The notes beneath the pieces were generated by a model. That model was not told the origin of the DNA, did not search any database, and saw only the letters and a list, made by a program, of their open reading frames with translations. A program made the position numbers and the translations under genes. Below are positions 60,760 to 64,000 of a DNA stretch of 64,000 nucleotides, in pieces (within the stretch, counting starts at the first letter, position 1; each line of letters opens with the position of its first letter). The stretch covers positions 33,612,912 through 33,676,911 of the forward strand of contig OX411548.1 in assembly GCA_948146395.1 (NCBI GenBank), read 5' to 3'. Source of the DNA: Fragum whitleyi. Taxonomy: Eukaryota; Mollusca; Bivalvia; Cardiida; Cardiidae.

Positions 60760-62215
60760 GTCATTAAAGAAGGGCAGCGTGTGAAATAAACGTTACATTG
60801 CTTTTAAATAAGCTATTATCGAAAGGCTAGAAGCAAAAAGAGCGGATTTATTCTAGCTATAGCATCAAACGCCCTTGGTTGTAAACTTGACGTTCATAAC
60901 GACGTCATTACGCAGTTCCAACGCCATCGATGCATCAACGTCAATAAGATGGAAAAGTACATTAAGTTTGTGACTGTTAATTCAACAGTTACATTTTCAA
61001 GGATTGCCTCAAACACATCATGTACAATACTTGAAAATACATGACCACATTGTCCACTCATATTTTGTTAATAAATTTCAAACTCATGATGATATAGATA
61101 GGTTTGACTCGTGTGGAAGCGTGTGATTTCATTTTTGTTCAAAGAATCAGAAAAAGGTGGATACTTGTGCAATCTCTTGAACTTGACAATTGACTGTCGC
61201 TGAATACCCCCACAAGAAACATTCACTGAAGTAATAAATCATGCTAGATCTATAGACATGAGGAGTTTGACACAAACTTCAAAAAGTGAAGGTGGTGTTT
61301 TATTAACAAGAATGTTCAAATAAACTAAATGAAACCACTTGGAATGATTTAATGAAAAGAAAGCCAAATTATCAATGTTAAACACTGAAAATTAAAGTTC
61401 CAATTGTTCGTAAATGGATAATGCTTTTATAAGATGGAACATAATTATATTCCTTTTTCAAACCAATTTGGCAGGGACCAATCCAAAAAATCCACACTTA
61501 CTTATCTTTTCCACCTCATTATATTTTCATGGCACATACAAATACATGTATATGCTATCATATGAGAAAACAAAAACCGCGTATGTTCGTATTTGATGTA
61601 GGACATATCATAAATTATACATATTACTCTTACTCCAACATTTTTATTGTTATATAATTACATGATATGTTATATTTGGAAAGATTGGTAAACTAACGAA
61701 CTTGACAAACACAGAGTTTCATTTAATACTCTCTTCTTTATAGTAGGTTAGAAAAGGAGAATCATAGAATAACGTGATAAGTATTTTCCTAGTGATGGTT
61801 CATAGCCAAATCAAGATATTTTGGGTCAACTTATTTCTAGCCCGCTTTCGGGTCGGGCGTAGACTGGTCTTACTGTCGAATATCAGAATAGCCTAGAATT
61901 CTGATATTCGATACGTGAACCAGTCTAAAGCTGGTAGCCCGCTTTCTGAGAGATACTCTGATTGGGGGCAACAGTACCCGCCCAGGGTTAGAAATACGTT
62001 GGCCCGTTGTATATATCTATATTAAATTTATTTGTGTTCATGAAATCACACCTTTACCGAACCTATATTCTAGATTCCTTTAGAGGACAATAACTGAAGC
62101 ACAAGTTCTTTCGATTATCCAGGATGCAGAATCGAGAAGGATTTACTGAAATTATAAGAACGTAATTCTATTTGGCAGGAAAAATATTAGACTGCCATTT
62201 TCGACAACTTCACGT
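60760..62215. other. No gene recognised
   Basis: AT-rich sequence. The only structure seen is an inverted repeat at about 61827-61995 (CTAGCCCGCTTTCGG, AGACTGGT, GAATATCAGAAT and their inverses). Confidence 0.45.
61827..61995. repeat. Inverted-repeat MITE, about 169 bp
   Basis: Arms TATTTCTAGCCCGCTTTCGG...GTAGACTGGT...TCGAATATCAGAAT and the inverse ATTCTGATATTCGA...ACCAGTCTA...TAGAAATACG. Confidence 0.65.
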
Positions 62216-62298
62216 TTGCACAAAGTTATTACTTAGACCAGCCTGTGCAGCCGCACAGTCTGACCAGATTCTTCATTAGGTACCTTAAAGATAATAGG

Positions 62299-62432
62299 TG
62301 CACTGTGTTCAGGATCACCAAACGATACAAACAGTTTTCCAATTATACCCCGCTTTGCACGCAGGTACACGTGCAAAGCGGGGTATAATTGGAAAACTAT
62401 TTGCACGGTTTTGTGACCCTGAACGCAGGGCT
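62299..62432. repeat. Palindromic MITE family P1, best copy
   Basis: Arms GTGTTCAGGATCACCAAACG and GTTTTGTGACCCTGAACGCAG. The centre CCCCGCTTTGCACGCAGGTA-CACGTGCAAAGCGGGG is a near-perfect stem of about 50 bp. Confidence 0.88.
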
Positions 62433-62516
62433 GACTCAAAGTTTCCTCTCAAAATCGGAGAATATTTTAAATGCACTGACCGTCTGTCCAGGTAGCTTAA
62501 TGACTGTTTCACACGC

Positions 62517-62797
62517 GCACGTGCGTGACATTTCCAACAACGTGAAACATGCATGAGTTAAAAAAAATGAGCAGCCTAGACAGTTTCACAGTAGAACAGG
62601 AACATTCCACAGTACAATAGGAAGATTGACTGTCTGTCTGAAGACTCTTCAAGACCTAATCTATCCTCAAGTGCAAAGCAGCTACTCTGGCCAGACTGTG
62701 CAAATGTACAGGCTGACCGTGCATTTGCCTGGCACACATTTCAAATTGTTGGAAATGTCATGCACTGGCTCAAATTGTTTCAAATGTCACGCGCGGG
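62517..62797. repeat. MITE family B copy
   Basis: GCACGTGCGTGACATTTCCA left; GAGCCCGCGCGTGACATTTG inverted right, with CCAGACTGTGCAAATGTACA core and a duplicated right end near 62745-62775. Confidence 0.7.
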
Positions 62798-63242
62798 CTC
62801 ATATCAATAAATCCAAAACCAAACAAATTCTTATTACCCACTCTGAATTATCGTCTTCATTTTAAATTACGGACTTGTATGTATTCATCATTAATATCGT
62901 GCAGATAAGCCTAAGAGATACATGTAACCCTAACTTGTCAGCTTATTTTTTCTCATTTTAATCCACGTATCTGAAATTGTGTCGTTTGGCAAAGAAACAT
63001 TAAGCAGGTGCAGATAACTCAAAGTAGCGAATAAGAACAAGAAGAGAACGATTTTTCTTCCTTTTTTTGAGATGGGTCATTTGTGAATAAATGTGACCCG
63101 TCGGGCAAATAAGGACAGCAAAAAGAGAAAGGACCCAACAGAGGTCAACCGAGGTCATGTTGATAAAAAAGTACTAAATGGGAATGCGGAATGATTCTTC
63201 TAGATTAAAAAAAAATACAGGAAGGGAAAAGTTTCGATCTTG

Positions 63243-63368
63243 TCCTACGTTCAGGAGGACAAAATGGTGCAAATTGTTTGCAAATTATACCCCGCTTTGA
63301 ACGCGCACTTTGTGCAAAGCGGGGTAAAAATTGCAAACAGTTTGCAGCGTTTTGTAATCCTGAACGAA
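63243..63368. repeat. Palindromic MITE family P1 copy
   Basis: TCCTACGTTCAGGAGGACAA to TTTTGTAATCCTGAACGAAAG with CCCCGCTTTGAACGCGCACT / GTGCAAAGCGGGG centre. Confidence 0.85.
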
Positions 63369-64000
63369 AGTTGGTCAGCCTGCGCAAGTCTGTCTAGAGA
63401 CGATACTTTTTGCACGTCCCTTACAATCCTCTTTTACCTGACGTGTGACATATATATTTAATAATTGTATGTTCAATCGATGCAAGTGATAACAGATGGT
63501 GTTTATCAAACAAACCTATCTCTCATCTTTAGTTATCAACCTTTTTTTTTTTACATTGAAACGTTATCGATTTGGTCTCCTTATCAGCCGATAATTTATT
63601 GTACTTTGAATGTTATATCTTTAGATTTAACACGTGGACAAAATATTCTTTGAAAATAAATTTCGGAGTAAATGGTTGTGTTTAACTTCTTAAATGTATA
63701 ACATTATTTAAGTCCAAGAATAAGGTCCAAGTAAGATTTGTCATTGTGTCATCCTTAACCGTCATCTCTCAATGAAGGTTTTTTGTTGCAACTGATTTGA
63801 AATCTATCGACAGAACTATTAGAATGAGCATCAACAACACAGGGCAGCAACAGAAAAGAGGCTGAAACGTGAACCACCTTTGACTAAAAGAAAAGTTTAA
63901 AAAATGCATCGACTGAAGAAAAATGAAGCATTGTACTATAGGTAGATTTTGCGCGGTGAGTCGTGAAATCAACTTTTTACTGTTAGATTCTCGTGCCATT
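63369..64000. other. No gene recognised
   Basis: AT-rich; only short ORFs and no repeat family end that I can identify. Confidence 0.45.

Overview
The window is eukaryotic nuclear DNA. It is AT-rich and intron-dominated, with GT-AG splice sites, long microsatellites and dense families of small transposons. No bacterial-style gene or operon is visible. The only clearly conserved gene is a member of the animal SLC4 anion/bicarbonate transporter family that most resembles SLC4A11. The repeat content suggests a marine bivalve or related mollusc: tRNA-headed SINEs with an ATCA-type tail, elements with GACA/GACGG runs next to GGGGGCATAA hairpins, and many palindromic MITEs. That assignment is an inference from remembered repeat style and needs a database search.

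The slc4a11-like gene lies on the minus strand. Sixteen coding exons can be joined in frame from 49985 down to 916. They give 738 codons with matching intron phases at every junction. The order along the protein is: a variable N-terminus, the band-3-like cytoplasmic domain (exons at 32.2, 21.3, 17.4, 13.1, 11.5 and 11.0 kb), then the membrane domain (exons from 10.3 kb to 0.9 kb). The last part of the protein, roughly 85-100 residues by comparison with the family, is encoded left of base 1. Two separate first coding exons (49814-49985 and 38592-38673) end in the same phase and can both join the shared exon at 32199-32236, so two N-terminal isoforms are predicted.

Almost everything else is transposon-derived and sits in the introns. 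The largest unit is a TTAA-flanked element of about 9.2 kb (21469-30670). It has 17-bp terminal inverted repeats and decayed THAP-domain and transposase-like fragments, resembling Kolobok elements, and it makes up most of one slc4a11 intron. Other elements are a decayed Tc1/mariner transposase (about 3.96-4.56 kb), tRNA-SINEs (16.7, 20.7, 27.9, 28.9, 39.7 and 54.1 kb), a tandem-repeat element with about 160-bp units (13.45-14.93 kb) whose relatives at 25.6 and 26.6 kb carry only about one unit, a 1.28-kb inverted-repeat element (33.3-34.6 kb), and at least eight families of palindromic or TIR-bearing MITEs, some nested.

To the right of the slc4a11 start (50-64 kb) no conserved gene is recognised. 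A weak two-exon candidate on the plus strand begins at 60318, next to a repeat. A second weak candidate is a 72-codon minus-strand ORF at 36838-37056 inside an slc4a11 intron. Most other open frames fall inside repeats and do not look coding.
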